In this document: positions 21,431-35,410 of the stretch, piece after piece
Layout of the letters: each line of letters opens with the position of its first letter
Position numbering within the stretch: position 1 is the stretch's first letter
Assembly (NCBI RefSeq): GCF_029168945.1
Contig: NC_083602.1
Coordinates: 65,058,600-65,122,599, forward strand
Reading direction: 5' to 3'
DNA: 64,000 nucleotides
Source of the DNA: Cannabis sativa
Taxonomy: Eukaryota; Streptophyta; Magnoliopsida; Rosales; Cannabaceae
Position numbers and translations under genes: made by a program
The notes under the pieces: generated by a model
Told to the model about the DNA's origin: nothing
What the model saw: the letters and a program-made list of their open reading frames with translations, nothing else
Database searches by the model: none

Positions 21431-24400
21431 TGTCACCGACGTGACGGGGTTGGATGGTTCGAAGCCTAATACATATCTAATGTAATCTAACAGGCTTCCT
21501 ACATGCACGCTAAACATGTAATCTACATATGCATCTTGTTATACTAATCTTACACGGATTAGATTTCGGTGTGCATCAACATTGGGCCGAAGGGAACGGC
21601 GGATTGCGGCTCCTAAACCATAAAAACCACAACGCTATAAGTGACACGCTAAATCACTTCCCGGGGACTAAAACTCGAAACTAAAAGTTTCCTATCGATA
21701 AAAAGCATGGCAATACCCACAAAAACCCAAAAAACGAGGAAAACTAGGGTTCGAAAAATCCCCCATCCAGGAGGTAGGTTGCCCAACCGGAATTCGAGTT
21801 CTGAAAATTCGAACCCCATCCGGAATGGGATGCTCAAGCAGAATTCCGGTTCCTCGCAGAAGCAACAACCAAAAATTCCCAAATCTCGACCAATTTAACC
21901 CCAATTGATCCCGAACTTTCCCGGACCTCCTACATAGGTCCTAACAAACATTTCCAAGGCCTCAAACCTACCCAGAAACCTCACAAGCAAATTTCACCAT
22001 TGAAGACCAAGCTTTGAGTTCAAGAACTCAAACTTGGTTAAACCCACTAGCATGCACCCTAGCCTAGTTAATTCTACTTAACTAAGCAAGAAAAACCCTC
22101 TGCAAACTAACAAGAACACCCAGCAATTATACAGAAACAAAACATGCATTTTCACTCAAAATTTCATAATTTTCACATATAATTTAAAAGCTTGAACAAT
22201 CTAGCTACTCATGCTTCACACAACTTATTTAACATCAAAAATCATGCTTTGAACAACATAAATCAACAACAAAATACAGCAGAAACAACTCTCAAAATTC
22301 ACATGCATTACCATCCAATTTCATCATTTTTCTTCAAAAATTTAAGGAGAAAGGGACAAGGAAACACATACCACACAAGAGATCAATAAAGATTGCAAAC
22401 CCAAGCTTGAATCACCACAAAATCCAGCTCTTGAACCCCAAAGTTCTCAGCCGAAAAAGAGAGAGAGAGTTGTGTGTGTGTGAGTTTTTGAATTTCCTTA
22501 AAATTGACTAAGTGTGAAAATGTGAGAAAAAGGGATTTATTCACATATTAATCATTTACTTTCAGCCAAGAAAAGAATAAATAAAATCAACATATAATTC
22601 CATTTACAAGTCACAAAAGACAAAAAGTCATTGGGGCAAAAAGACCATTTTGCCCCTCCTTTCTAAAATCACATAAAAATCACTAAAGGGGTATTTTTGG
22701 GACATTCTAAATTCCCGGCCATTCCCGACATTCCCAATGTCTAAAACCCGTCCCCAACATACTAACATACTAAGTTGTGATCTCTACTGAGCCAAACGCC
22801 GCGTTCCAAAATACCGGACACCGGAAATGCGAAATATAAAAACTGCTGATAACATAATTATGCATATCTGAATTCCATAATAAATTATTTAAATAGCTAT
22901 AAATAATTTCCTGATTAACATAAATAACTGCTAATTTCCAAATTAACTAAGCGGGCTTTACAGTAGATATGCAGTTCAAAGATCATTAAATTGATTTTTG
23001 AATTATATCCAAACTTACCTCCCCAAAAATTTCGAGTTGCATGTTGATGATTAGTTACTAGTCGTTGCCTAATTCCTTCTATGGTAAAACAATTTCAGAA
23101 TGATGTAATGGTTGTATACTTAATGTTAATCATTACTAGACTCATGGATGACCTGATAAAATCTTAAGAAAAGCTAGAACTATTAACCATGGTTTGTTAG
23201 CTATTCTAAGTGATTAGGGGTGGACCATCCCATAGTCAATAGATAAGAAAGTATTTGTTCAAACAAATACTACATTTCTAAGATAATGACTAAGTCTGAA
23301 AATAAAGTAGCAAATAAAGGGGATATTTAATTCTTGATTCCAAAAGTGTTCTATCATCTTATTTGACATATGATGATCCCACTGCCTCTGTTGTCTTGTC
23401 ACAACCAAAGAGGTTAATACCATTTTCTTAGACATAATTCACGGTACCTTGTCGTAGTGGGAGAGTTTCTAAGAACTCACCTTCTTATGACTTGGGAGAC
23501 ACTAGTGATTAAAATCCATTTTGAGTTTAAACAAGTAATGGATTGTCAAGATAAGAAACTAAGAAGAAAGCCAAAAGAACTATGGTTTAATCCATTCACA
23601 TGGAATAACCTAAAGTTTTCTATTACAAGGACATAAAAGGAAATTTTCGTTTATAAGTCCATTCAATGGACTTAACAAAACTTCATGTTCCTAGTATTAT
23701 AGGTTTGAGTTTATCTTAACCTATGGCTTGTGGTATACCTGGTAATTACTTACTCTAATGCAAGCAACTTACTTTAGTAAGATGCTGAAGCATTTTCTTT
23801 CTAATGGCAATCTATAGAAGCTTCACAACTTCTTAGGCATAGATTTTATTTATCTAAGGAAAAGTTTTCAACTATTCCAGAAAAGATAAAGCCATGAAAG
23901 AATTTCTTAAATCAACAGTGAGAGGTCTTAGATATGCTTTTGTATGCCTTAGACCAGACACCTGCTGTTGAGTGGGAGTAATGAGTAGGTATCAGATTAA
24001 TCCAGGAGAAGAACATTGGAAGACAATCAAGTAAATCTTAAGATTAAGAAGAGGAACTATATGTTAGTCTATAAGGGTGTGTTTAAAACTCTTAGACTAC
24101 ACCATATTAGATTTCGAAATTTGCCTTTGTGCTAGTAAATCTTTCTGATAAGATGGTGATTACTCTGAGGGTGGAATAGTGATTTTGGAGAAGTGTAAAA
24201 ACCTATCTGAAGTCTCTAGGTCTACCAGAGAGGGACTGAATGTTAAGGTTGCAGGAAAGGTACTTATTCAGTCTAAGGAAAGTTCTATACATTTTTGGCA
24301 TCATTCCAAATTGCCTTAAACTACTAGTGTTAATTTCCTGATTAACCAAAAGTAGTTGCCAAAGGTATAGATACCAGTATCCCAAGAGAGTAGACATATA

Positions 24401-24576
24401 GAGAGGAATTTCACATTATCAATGATTTTGTGATTAAGGAAGAGTAATGGTGGAGAAAAGGTTGTGTTTAATTCAACTTTTCAGATCCTATTACGAGGAA
24501 TTTACTACTACTACACTTGATTTGTATATCAAGGTGTTGAGATTATTTGAAACGCACTTTTTGTTTTATATTAGTA

Positions 24577-24588
24577 CAAGTGGGAGTT
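24577..24588 (+). other. Polypurine tract, element B
   Basis: CAAGTGGGAGTT lies directly before the 3' LTR. The same tract precedes the 3' LTR of A (27314-27325), D, and both G units. Confidence 0.75.
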
Positions 24589-26485
24589 TGTTGGGTTTTA
24601 TGCCCTAAATAAAACTCATTTCAATATAATCAGATTTACTTATTAATATAGATCAGAAATAACATTTAATGTTGCATGATTCACATGATTTATTTCATGA
24701 TTATATGTACATAATGTATAAATTCATCTGAAACCCTTTTCACATACTTGATCCTGTTTATTGTGCTGTCAACACATTGGAAAGTAAACATGACTATGTG
24801 AATAAAGTTTTCTAGATTTATCAGACATAGGGTTTTACTGATATGATAATCTATAACAGAGTTTACTTGCATTTGGAGAAGTGTTATGTTCTTTCCAGAG
24901 CATTGGTTAAAGTAAAGCTCAGGTTGGATGCATGGAGTATGCATCGGAAGGGACCGATATTGAACTTTGACTTAGATTTATTAAACTTACCGTAATATCT
25001 ATTCAAGTCAATATCGCCTAGTTGATCCTAGATCAAATGATCTTAATCCTGATATGATTAGGCTCAATCTCGAGAGGCTATTCGTGTTCTTTGATTTGTT
25101 AGTTAAGCCTACTTTTAGGTCAGGGTGATACGTACATTTTGGGAACACGGTAGTGCAATTGAGTGGGAGCGCTATCATAAACATGGAATCTATAGCTTCT
25201 ATCTGGTGAATAGTAAGCAAAGGATGATCTCCTTCGAGCTTGACCAAACGAACATAAATGGTGGAGTACTCATTTCACATAAGCTGAAATATCATTTATA
25301 TAGGGTCAAGTGTTTTAAGGATAAAATACATAGTAGGGTGTTACGGTAATCTAATCCTTTTACAGTGTAGATCATTCATATAGAGGATCAGTGATCAAAT
25401 TAGGATTATAACAATGGATAACTAATGATGTGTCTATATGGTGGAACATATAGAGCATTCTATATAACTGAGAGTGCAATTCTAAGTTCTATGTGTGGAT
25501 TCAACGAAGAATTAATAAGTTAGTGAATTTTAGTAATAAATTCTTAATCTACTTATTGGAAGCTCCGTTATATAGACCCATGGTCCCCGCACTAGTTGAG
25601 ATAATATTGCTTGTAAGACTCATGTAATTGGTTTTGATTAATCAATTATAATTCTCAAATTAGACTATGTCTATTTGTGAATTTTTCACTAAGTAAGGGC
25701 GAAATTGTAAAGAAAGAGTTTTAGGGGCATATTTGTTAATTATGATACTTTGTATGGTTCAATTAATAAATATGATAAATGACAATATTATTTAATAATT
25801 ATTTATAGTTATTAAATAGTTAGAATTGACATTTAAATGGTTGAATTTGAAAATTGGCGTTTTTGAGAAAATCAGATGCAGAAAAGATAAAACTGCAAAA
25901 TTGCAAAAAGTGAGGCCCAAATCCACTAAGCATGGCCAGCCACTTTTGTAGGCAATTTAAACTGATATTTTCATTATTTTAATGCCAAATAATTCAAACC
26001 TAACCCTAGTGGAATGCTATAAATAGATAGTGAAGGCTTCAGGAAAATTACACTTAAATTTTCTATTTTTCCTTCAGAGAAAAACCTGAGCCTTCTCTCT
26101 CCCTATCTTTGGCCGAACCCACTCTCTCTCTCTTCCTCATTGAGATTTCGAAATACTTAGTGTATGAGTAGTGCCCACACACAGCAAGTGATACCTCAAT
26201 CATAGTGAGGAAGATCGTGAAGAAAGACTTTCAGCAAGAAGGAGGTTTCAGCATCAAAGATTCAGAGAAAGAGATCCAGGTTCAGATATTGATAATGCTC
26301 TGCTACAGAAAGGAATCAAGGGCTAGATATCTGAACATAAGGAGTCATTATATTCCGCTGCACCCAATGTAAGGTTTCCTAAACTTTATATGTGTTTATT
26401 TCATCGTTTTAGAAAGTTCATATTTAGGGTGTTAGTCAACATACTTGTGAGTAGATCTAAGATCCTGGTAAAATAAATTCCAACA
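24589..26485 (+). repeat. 3' LTR of element B
   Basis: 1897 bp, the same length as the 5' LTR, with about 20 substitutions by eye. It is followed by target duplication AGAAC. Confidence 0.95.
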
Positions 26486-27313
26486 AGAACACTATTGAGA
26501 AAGTTAATATAACCATTCATATGGTTAGAAATAACTTATCTGAATTACGAGAATAAGATAGTAGAATTCTTGCATAGTCTATTCGAAGGACTTGGGCAAA
26601 AATTCCTAATCCTCATAAATTTTTATGGTATCTCAATTTGATTACTAAATTGCTATGTTGATGACTTAGTCTAGAAGGAACTTACAGGTTCAGACTAAAA
26701 TAATGTGTCACAACTAGATATCCTTCAAAACAATAGTAAGAGGTTAAATGTACTTTTATGTATAGTTTAACCAGACACCTACTGTTGAGTGGGAGCCATC
26801 TGAGATGTAATCAAAGAAGGAACATTAAGGGACAATAAAGAAAGATTTATGAAAGTGACCTATGTGTTAGATAATGAGGATGCATGCATTAGTAGTCCTT
26901 GTATCTACACCAAGTCATACAGAATTTGAGATGGTGGTTACTCTGGGGGTGGAGAAATTATTCTAGAAGAGTGTAGAAACCCATCTATAATAATTCAAGC
27001 TCCATCAGTGAAGATATATAACTTTGTAAATTCAAAATTACCAGAAAGTTATTCAACTGAATAAAATTCTACACTGTATTATCTCTATTTCATTCTTTAA
27101 AGAGTGAGAGATATGTCTTCTGTGTATTTAGATGTACTTAATAAGCAGTAATAATTTCGATATCCATTGATGAGTAATGCATATAGTAAAGGATGTTGCA
27201 TAATGTTTTATGAACATGGTTCCAGAAATTTGGGTTGAGTCAAATATACTACACTTGATCTAAAGATCAAGACAATCGATTGATTGGAATGCACAACTTG
27301 TTTTATGTTGGTG
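26486..27313 (+). pseudogene. Decayed pol 3' part of element A
   Basis: Continuation of A after B. It carries a second copy of the pol end: a CCAGACACC stretch at 26771-26779, in-frame TGA at 26786-26788, then a decayed RNase H relic up to the polypurine tract (27314-27325). Since A already has an RPD relic near 13100, its pol end is duplicated or chimeric. Confidence 0.65.
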
Positions 27314-27325
27314 CAAGTGGGAGTT

Positions 27326-27542
27326 TGTTGGGATTTTATGCCCTAAATAAAATCCATTACAGTCTAATCTGATTTGTTATCAATAAGAGATTAGAAGTGA
27401 TTTATGTTAACATGTAGTTTTCATGTTTATGGTTTAATATATGTACAAAATCTGTTAAGTCTAGAATATATAGTCATTCACAATTACAGTGATGTCAACA
27501 CAGTGGAATGTGATTGTGATTATATGATTCGAAAGACAAAGT
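27326..27542 (+). repeat. 3' LTR of element A, fragment 1
   Basis: Starts TGTTGGGATTTTATGCC and matches 526 onward in the 5' LTR. Interrupted by the hAT element at 27543. The ORF that crosses the junction (27404-27640) is a chimera, not a gene. Confidence 0.92.
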
Positions 27543-27899
27543 TAGGGGTGAGCAAAAAATCCAAAAAACCGACCAAACCGAATACACCGACCGTCCGAAC
27601 ACCGAAAAAACCGAAAACTGAAAAAACCGCCTTCGGTTAAAATCGCCTTAACATGGTCGGTTTTGGTGTCAATGGCAAACCGACCGATTAAACCGAGAAC
27701 CGACCGAACATATATATTATATATAATATATTATTTTTATACATATTTAATATACAATCTTATTAAACTAGTTTTACTTATATCTTTTTTATTTAAAGTC
27801 TCAATTATTCATTGCTTTATTTTATTATAGTTTGATGCATTTACATATTATATATACACATTCATAAAATAATACAAGTTTTTTAATATAATTCATTAC

Positions 27900-29783
27900 T
27901 GTTGGAAATTATTTTACCAGGATCTTAGATCTACTCACAAGTATGTTTATTAACATCCTAAATATGAACTTTCTAAAACGATGAAATAAACACATATAAA
28001 GTTTAAGAAACCTTACATTGGGTGCAGCGGAATATAATGACTCCTTTCGTTCAGATATCTAGCCCTTGATTCCTTTCTGTAGCAGAGCATTATCAATATC
28101 TGAACCTGGATCTCTTTCTCTGAATCCTTGATGCTGAATCTCCTTTGCTGATGATCTTTCTTCACGATCTTCCTCACTATGATTGAGGTATCACTTGATG
28201 TGTGTGGGCACTACTCTAATCACTAAGAGAGGTTCGAAATATTGAGGAAGAAAAGAGAGAGAGAGTGGCGGCTAGAGAAGAGAGTGGAGGCTCAGGTTTT
28301 TCTGATTCAGAAAGTGTAATTTTCCTGAAGCCTTCACTATCTATTTATAGCATTCCTCTAGGGCTTGATTTGAATTATATGGCATTAAAATAATGAAAAA
28401 AAAACATTTAAAAAAGATGACATAAGTGGCCGGCCCTAGGCTAGATGGACTGGGCCTTATTTTTGCAATTTTGCAATTTTACCACTTTTTGTATCTGATT
28501 TTCTCAAAAATGCCAATTTCCTAATTCAATCATTTAAATGCCAATTCTAACTATTTAATAACTATAAATAATTATTAAATAATATTGTCATTTATCATAT
28601 TTATTAATTGAACCATACAAAGTATCATAATTAACAAATATGCCCCTATAAACTCTTTCTTTACAATTTCGCCCTTACTTAGTGAAAAATTCACAAATAG
28701 ACATAGTCTAATTTGAGAATTATAATTGATTAATCAAAACCAATTACATGAGTCTTACAAGCAATATTATCTCAACTAGTGGGGGACCATGGGTCTATAT
28801 AACCGAGCTTCCAATAAGTAGATCAAGAATTTAGCACTAAAATTCACTAACTTATTAATTCTTCGTTGAATCCACGCATAGAACTCAGAATTGCACTCTC
28901 AGTATATAGAATGCTCTATATGTTCCACCATATAGACACATCATTAGTTATCCATTGTTATAATCCTAATTTGATCAATGATCCTCTATATGAATGATCT
29001 ACACTGTAAAGGGATTAAATTACCGTTACACCCTACAATGTATTTATTCCTTAAAACACTTGACCCCGTATAAATGATATTTCAGCTAATGTGAAATGAG
29101 TACTCCACCATTTATGTTCGTTTGGTCAAGCTCGAAGGAGATCATCCTTTGCTTACTATTCGCCGGTATAGAAGCTATAGATTCCATGTTTATGCTAGCG
29201 CTCCCACTCAATTGCACTACCGTGTTCCCAAAATGTACGTATCACCCCGACCTAAAAGTAGGCTTAACTAACAAATCAAAGAACACGAATAGCCTTTCAA
29301 GATTGAGCCTAATCATATCATGATTAAGATCATTTGATCTAGGATCAACTAGGCGATATTGACTTGAATAGATATTACGGTAAGTTTTAATAAATCTAAG
29401 TCAAAGTTCAATATCGGTCCCTTCCGATGCATACTCCATGCATCCAACCTGAGCTTTACTTTAACCAATGCTCTGGAAAGAACATAGTATTTCTCCAAAT
29501 ACAAGTAAACTCTTGTTGTAGATTATCATATCAGTAAAACCCTATGTCTGATAAATCTAGGAAACTTTATTCACATAGTCATGTTTACTTTCCAATGTGT
29601 TGACGACACAATAAACGGGATCAAGTATGTGAAAAGGGTTTCGTATGAATTTATACATTATGTACATATAATCATGAAATAAATCATGTGAACCATGCAA
29701 CATTAAATGTTATTTCTGATCTATATTAATAAGTAAATCCGATTATATTGAAATGAGTTTTATTTAGGGCATAAAACCCAACA
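27900..29783 (-). repeat. 3' LTR of element D
   Basis: 1884 bp, beginning TGTTGGAAAT and ending ACCCAACA on the plus strand. Followed by the complement of the polypurine tract (29784-29795). Confidence 0.95.
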
Positions 29784-29795
29784 AACTCCCACTTG

Positions 29796-31750
29796 CACTA
29801 ATATAAAACAAAAAGTGCGTTTCAAATAATCTCAACACCTTGATATACAAATCAAGTGTAGTAGTAGTAAACTCCTCGTAATAGGATCTGAAAGGTTGAA
29901 TTAACCACAACCTTTTCTCCACCATTACTCTTCCTTTAATCACAAAATCATTGATAATGTGAAATTCCTCTCTATATGTCTACTCTCTTGGGATACTGGA
30001 TTCTATACCTTTGGCAACTACTTTTGGTTAATCAGGAAATTAACACTAGTAGTTTAAGGCAATTTGGAATGGTGCCAAAGATGTATAGAACTTTCCTTAG
30101 ACTGAATAAGTAACTTTCCCGCAGCCTTTAACATTCGGTCTCTCTCGGTAGACTTAGAGAATTCGGATAGGTTTTTACACTTCTCCAAAATCACTATTCC
30201 ACCCCCAGAGTAATCACCATCTTATCAGAAATATTTACTAGCACATAGGCAAATTTCGAAATCTGATATGGTGTAGTCTAAGAGTTTTAAACACACCCTT
30301 ATAGACTAACATATAGTTCCTCTTCTTAATCTTAAAATTTACTTGATTGTCTTCCAATGTTCTTCTCCTGGATTAATCTGATACCTACTCATTACTCCCA
30401 CTCAACAACAGTGTCTGGTCTAAGGCATACAAAAGCATATCTAAGACCTCTCACTGTTGATGTAAGAAATTCTTTCATGGCTTTATCTTTTCTGGAATAG
30501 TTAAGACTTTTCCTTAGATAAATAAAATCTATACCTAAGAAGTTGTGAAGCTTCTATAGATTGCCATTAGAAAGAAAATGCTTCAGCATCTTACTAAAGT
30601 AAGTTGCTTGCATTAGAGTAAGTAATTACCAGGTATACCACAAGCCATAGGTTTAGATAATCTCAAACCTATAATACTAGGAACAGGAAGTTTTGTTAAG
30701 TCCATAGAATAGACTTATTAACGAAAATTTCATTTTATGTCCTTGTAATAGAAAACTTTAGGTCATTCCATGTGAATGGATTAAACCATAGTTCTATTGG
30801 CTTTCTTCTTAGTTTCTTATCTTGACAATCCATTACTTGTTTAAACTCACAATGGATTTTAATCACTTGTGTCTCCCAAGTCATAAGAAGGTGAGTTCCT
30901 AGAAACTCTCCCACTACGACAAGGTACCGTGAATTATGTCGAAGAAAACTAAATGGTATTAACCTCTTTGGTTGTGACAAGACAACAGAGGCAGTGGGAT
31001 CATCATATATTATATAAGATGATAGAACACTTTTGGAATCAAGAATTAAATATCTCCTTTATTTGCTACTTGTTTTTCAGACTTAGTCATTATCTTAGAA
31101 AAGTAGTATTTGTTTGAACAAACACTTTCTTATCTATTGACAATGGGATGGTCCACCCCTAATCACTTAGAATAGCTAACAAACCATGGTTAACAGTTCT
31201 AGCTTTTCTTAAGATTTTGATTAGGTCATCCATGAATCTAGTAATGATTTACATTAAGTACCCAACCATTACATCATTCTGAAATTGTATTACCATAGAA
31301 GGATTTAGGCAACGACTAGTAACTAATCATCAATATGCAACTCGAAATTTCTGGGGAGGTAAGTTTGGATATAATTCAAAAATCAATTTAATGATCTTTG
31401 AACTGCATATCTACTAACTATTTCTCCACCCCTATCGCCCGCAAGATCTTTAACCACTTACCTTAATGGTTTTAACCATTGCTAGAAATTAATGAAATTT
31501 TCAAACATTTCAAATTTCTTTGCTAAAAGGTATAATCTAGAGTTATCGTTTTAAGAGTACAACGAAAAACTCATATCCACCCCTGAATGTACATCCATCT
31601 GCGAATGAGATGAACTACTTTCAGTGGATATAGGCATATTAACTCTTTGCAGAGATTGATCTTGTCAAATCCACTATGAACAAGATACAAATGCCATAGA
31701 TTAAAAGAAAGTGGTAGTGTCTATGATGACATAGGTTTAGTTACATCAAA
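29796..31750 (-). pseudogene. Decayed copia pol of element D
   Basis: Minus-strand relic homologous to B's, read right to left: pre-integrase stretch near 31690-31620, integrase GGGGTGGAG stretch near 31430, and the RPD-region relic near 30400-30430 with the shared TGTTGAG stop (30402-30404) plus a one-base deletion next to it. Many stops; no product. Confidence 0.72.
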
Positions 31751-32149
31751 GAGTTCTTAGAATACTGCAAGTGGATCCTGGTCACAGAATACCTAACTCA
31801 TATTCCATACAGTTTGAATCCATTAATAAAAGATGGATATTAAACACTTGAGAAAGTGTAACTGTATTGTATCTGGAATTAGAAATATAAGAAAATTTCT
31901 GTTTGGATTCTAAAATTAAAGTCAAAGACTTAAATTCAACCAAATATAATGAGTAATTCTTTCTTGGACCACCACTACTAATACAAACTCTAAGTCAGAT
32001 TTGCCCATACAAGTAGGAGATTTCTAGGATTGAGGATTTATATCAATTGGGAATAGAATTTCGGGATTATAATCATATACATCATTTAATTTCTTAAGAG
32101 AAAATACAATGACATGAAATGATTTATAAACCATTCATCCAATGATATG

Positions 32150-32960
32150 TTTTGAAGCTAATTCGAAATGAATAAGCTAAGAGGAATTAGGATAATTTCG
32201 TTTATAAATAAGAATCCAACGATGCTTCAATTAGCGAAATTTAAAGTAATCTTATTTATACAATCTTCTTGTTTCATATCGTAAAATACTAGTCTAAGGT
32301 GTCATCAATTGATGAACAGCTAGATGTCGCATATACAATATTTATCTTTCGAGATCTTACACTATTATGTATGTCTAATGGTAAAAATCCATTAGGGATT
32401 TATCTCATTAGAAAAACAAACATGTTAGACCAACAATGAAGATTCGAAATTAAACTACAACTTAATAACAGAAAATAACATGGTTCAATATAAATTCATA
32501 CACAATTTAGAAATTATAAGCATATAGCAAGTAGGAATGACAAGTGAAAATACTAAAACTTACAATCCTAAATAATTTCTAAGGTTTTCAACAAACTGAT
32601 ATCAGTGTCCCGTTTAGGCGAGAGTCAAAGCTACCATTCATTGAATAGAGTTGCCAGCTCGTCTAAAATGTTAAACATTCTAGCAACCTTTTATTCGATC
32701 AAGATTGGAATTCAGCGTTGTCCCGTTTAGGCGAGAGTCAAGGCAATTCTATCTTATGAGCTTCCACCATTGTTTCATAATTTGCAAGTCAAGTATGGTC
32801 GCCACCATTAGGGTGATCCATACCATACAAAACACTTACAAACTACTTATCATGCGAGGTTAAACGGTGCGAAATTGCTAATGAACGTTCCTCCATTAGG
32901 GAGGATTACTCACTAAAACAAACGCGGTGTAAAACCCACAATGGAGATCGAATGTCTCTA
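32150..32960 (-). promoter_or_regulatory. Structured leader modules of element D
   Basis: Minus-strand counterpart of 19131-19990. Both modules are present. It keeps CCTCC-CTAAT-GGAGG, CACC-CTAAT-GGTG inside GTATGGT/ACCATAC, and TCTCG...CGGGA twice. In the TTCG-CTAAT hairpin D has a G.U closing pair where B has G-C, so pairing is kept. Confidence 0.62.
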
Positions 32961-35235
32961 TAATAAAGCTCATTATTTGAAAAGAGTTGTATTTTCTATT
33001 GATTCTCCTTATTTATTCTATTTATTTTAAATATATATTTATTTAATTAAAATTTCCAATTTAGAATGAAAAATTCTAAATATAAATTTTAATTTAATAT
33101 TTATAAATTTTACTTAGATAGATATGAAAATAACATGAATTATTTCCATCTTAGTAATAATTTCCAATAAATATTTAGAAAAATATTCAATTTAAGTTGT
33201 TACAAAATTAATATAAATTAATTTACAACTCAAATTTAATTTTTCTATAAATATATATTGCATTTCGAAAAATTAAAGTATTTAAGAATACAATTTTCGA
33301 AAATGCATGTTAAAATAAAAAAATTAATCCTGGAAAAATTATTCTAATTTAATGTTGGTCCAAAATTAATTAATAAAATTAATTTACAACAAAAAATATA
33401 ATTTTCCTATTTAATTAAATATATAAGAAAAATTTCAAATATTTAAGTATGATGATGAAAATCAACTTAAATATTAATTTTCTATTTAATTAAATACACT
33501 AGAAAAAATACTTCAAGCAAAAATATCACCTATCTAGATTTTCCTTTGACTAATTAATTCAATTTCTAATAATATACTTTAATTCAATTTATTTTAAATT
33601 AATCAATAAATGAAAAAATCATTGATTTAAGTTGATCCAAGAATTAATTAAAATAAATAATTAATTTACAACTTAATCTATTTTTCAAGATAAAATTCGA
33701 AATTCTAGCATTTAAGAAATGCAATTTCGAAAAATTGATTAATAAAATAAAGAAAAAATATATTTTGAAAATTATTTAAATTTAGTTGAAAAATTAAATT
33801 TCAACTAAAAATAATTTTCTATTTAATTAAATGTCATGAAAAAGAAATATTTAAGTATGATGATAAAAAATCAACTTAGATATTTAATTTTCAAATTAAT
33901 TAAATGTATTAAATTCAAGAAATAAATAATTAAGTGTAGAGAAGGCTTAATTATTAATTTCTAGTTTAATACCAGGAAAAATATACTTAAAATAAATTGT
34001 ACCAAAATTAATTATTTAAATAATTAATTTCACAATGTATAATATTTTCCTATTTAATATTAGAAATAATAAGTAGTCTAGAAATAACTATCTAGAAAAT
34101 ATCTTATTTGACTAAGTATCTTTTCCACAAAATTTGAAAAAATATCTAATTTAAGTTGTACTAGAAAAAATCTAGAACTTAAATATTTTCAAATTTAAAT
34201 TTAATTAAATATCAAAAATTAAGTTGTAACCACTTAATTAAAAAATATTCCATTTTAAGTTAATATTTGAAAAGATATTAACTTAAAAAATATCTAAAGA
34301 ATCTTAATAACCAATGCCTAAAATTCCTCAACTTAATTTTGAAATTTTGAATTCAAAAGATATTCAGATTTAAGTTGGTTAGTTGAAGATAACTAAATAT
34401 CAACTTAAATAGGAATATTTAATGAAAAATTTAAATTAAGTTCCAGAAAGAATCTAGATGGTTATAATTCTATATTTAATTAAATACAAGAAAATACATA
34501 TAGTTTAGCTTAGAATAAAAAAAAATTCTTTAAACTATAATTTTCTTAAATTAATTTCAAAACAAATGAAATTAATTATGTTGCTAATCAATTTTATTAG
34601 GTTAAACTAGTTTAATTAACCTAGTACAGTCATTCAAATCAGGCAAATGGGCCTTCACAATTGGGGTGGTTTGTGTGAGGGGGTGCTGGGTTCAGTATGT
34701 CGTACCCACTTCTATGGCTCCCAACTCTCACACAAGGCCCAAAAGAGAGGAATTTAACCTTAATAAGAACAACTGTTATTAATTGAATAAGCCCAAAACT
34801 AAATGGGCCTAAATAAAATCTATCAATGACTATGACATTTTATTTAGCAACATTAACCTATATGCATCTATAATAAAATTAAACACATAGGCTCACACAG
34901 GCACACTTTGGATGGGTCCTATCATGTTGCTAGGTCATACACAGATGAAAGAAGATTGTAAAATTTACCTGTTACAAATTATTAACTTGACCAAGGGAGC
35001 CATCAGATCATTAGATCTGGCAAAAAGTAACCATGGCTATTTGCAATCAAGTAATAATAGGTTTTGAAAACTTACAAACAAGCTAAAACCACATACTCCT
35101 GCAACAAGGTTAGCTGGATAGTTGGATGTAGGATTTATTTAATTTTAAATAAATATTTAATTTCGAAATAATTAATTAAATAATAAAAAAAAAATTTCGA
35201 AAAATTTAAAAAAAATTTGAAAAAAAAAAAATTCG

Positions 35236-35270
<35 letters not shown>

Positions 35271-35410
35271 TTAAATTTAAAATTAAACCTACAATTTTTG
35301 AAAAATTAGGTTTCAACCAACCTAAATATCATTTCAATACAACATGATACCATCCAAAGAACATACAAACAATCGTTTTAAAGTCCAAATTACATGTAAG
35401 TAAATCAATT
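32961..35410 (-). other. AT-rich leader of element D
   Basis: Non-coding leader with the conserved island at about 34600-35125. About 0.8 kb present in G (roughly 49500-50320) is missing near 35337. A long A/T palindromic run lies at 35213-35272. Confidence 0.7.

Larger units (their letters stand above)
20678..22962 (+). mobile_element. Ty3/gypsy-type solo LTR (C)
   Basis: Begins TGTAACACCC and ends GGGCTTTACA, typical plant gypsy LTR ends. The 5-bp target duplication GTAGA is at 20673-20677 and 22963-22967, and the interrupted integrase relic resumes exactly after it. It is 2285 bp with no internal genes, so most likely a solo LTR left by recombination. It is more GC-rich than the surrounding copia DNA. 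The ORFs of 60-96 codons inside it show no domain. Confidence 0.9.
20037..24576 (+). pseudogene. Decayed copia pol of element B
   Basis: Relics appear in copia order with many stops and frame breaks. Near 20386-20470 is a GAG-pre-integrase-like stretch (LWHL...DKINLCKE). An integrase TDRGGE motif lies at about 20648-20665, directly before the solo LTR. The reverse transcriptase end and RPD motif are at 23820-23962 with in-frame TGA at 23969-23971. RNase H-like relics (NPGEEHW, MLVYKG) follow near 24000-24078, and a late relic (KRVDI, stop, RGISH) lies near 24380-24415. Most of gag, protease and reverse transcriptase are missing. No product is expected. Confidence 0.75.
14014..26485 (+). mobile_element. 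Ty1/copia-type LTR element B
   Basis: Two LTRs of equal length (1897 bp; 14014-15910 and 24589-26485), TGTTGGG...CCAACA ends, and a 5-bp target duplication AGAAC at 14009-14013 and 26486-26490. It is inserted in A's internal region. The LTRs differ at about 20 positions by eye, so B is fairly young. The body has a primer-binding site, a ~4-kb leader, a decayed pol relic interrupted by a gypsy-type solo LTR, and a polypurine tract (24577-24588). No intact gene remains, so it must have moved using proteins made elsewhere. Confidence 0.95.

Noticed and set aside
27404..27640. 78-codon ORF
   Set aside because: It crosses from the LTR of element A into the hAT element at 27543; a chance fusion.
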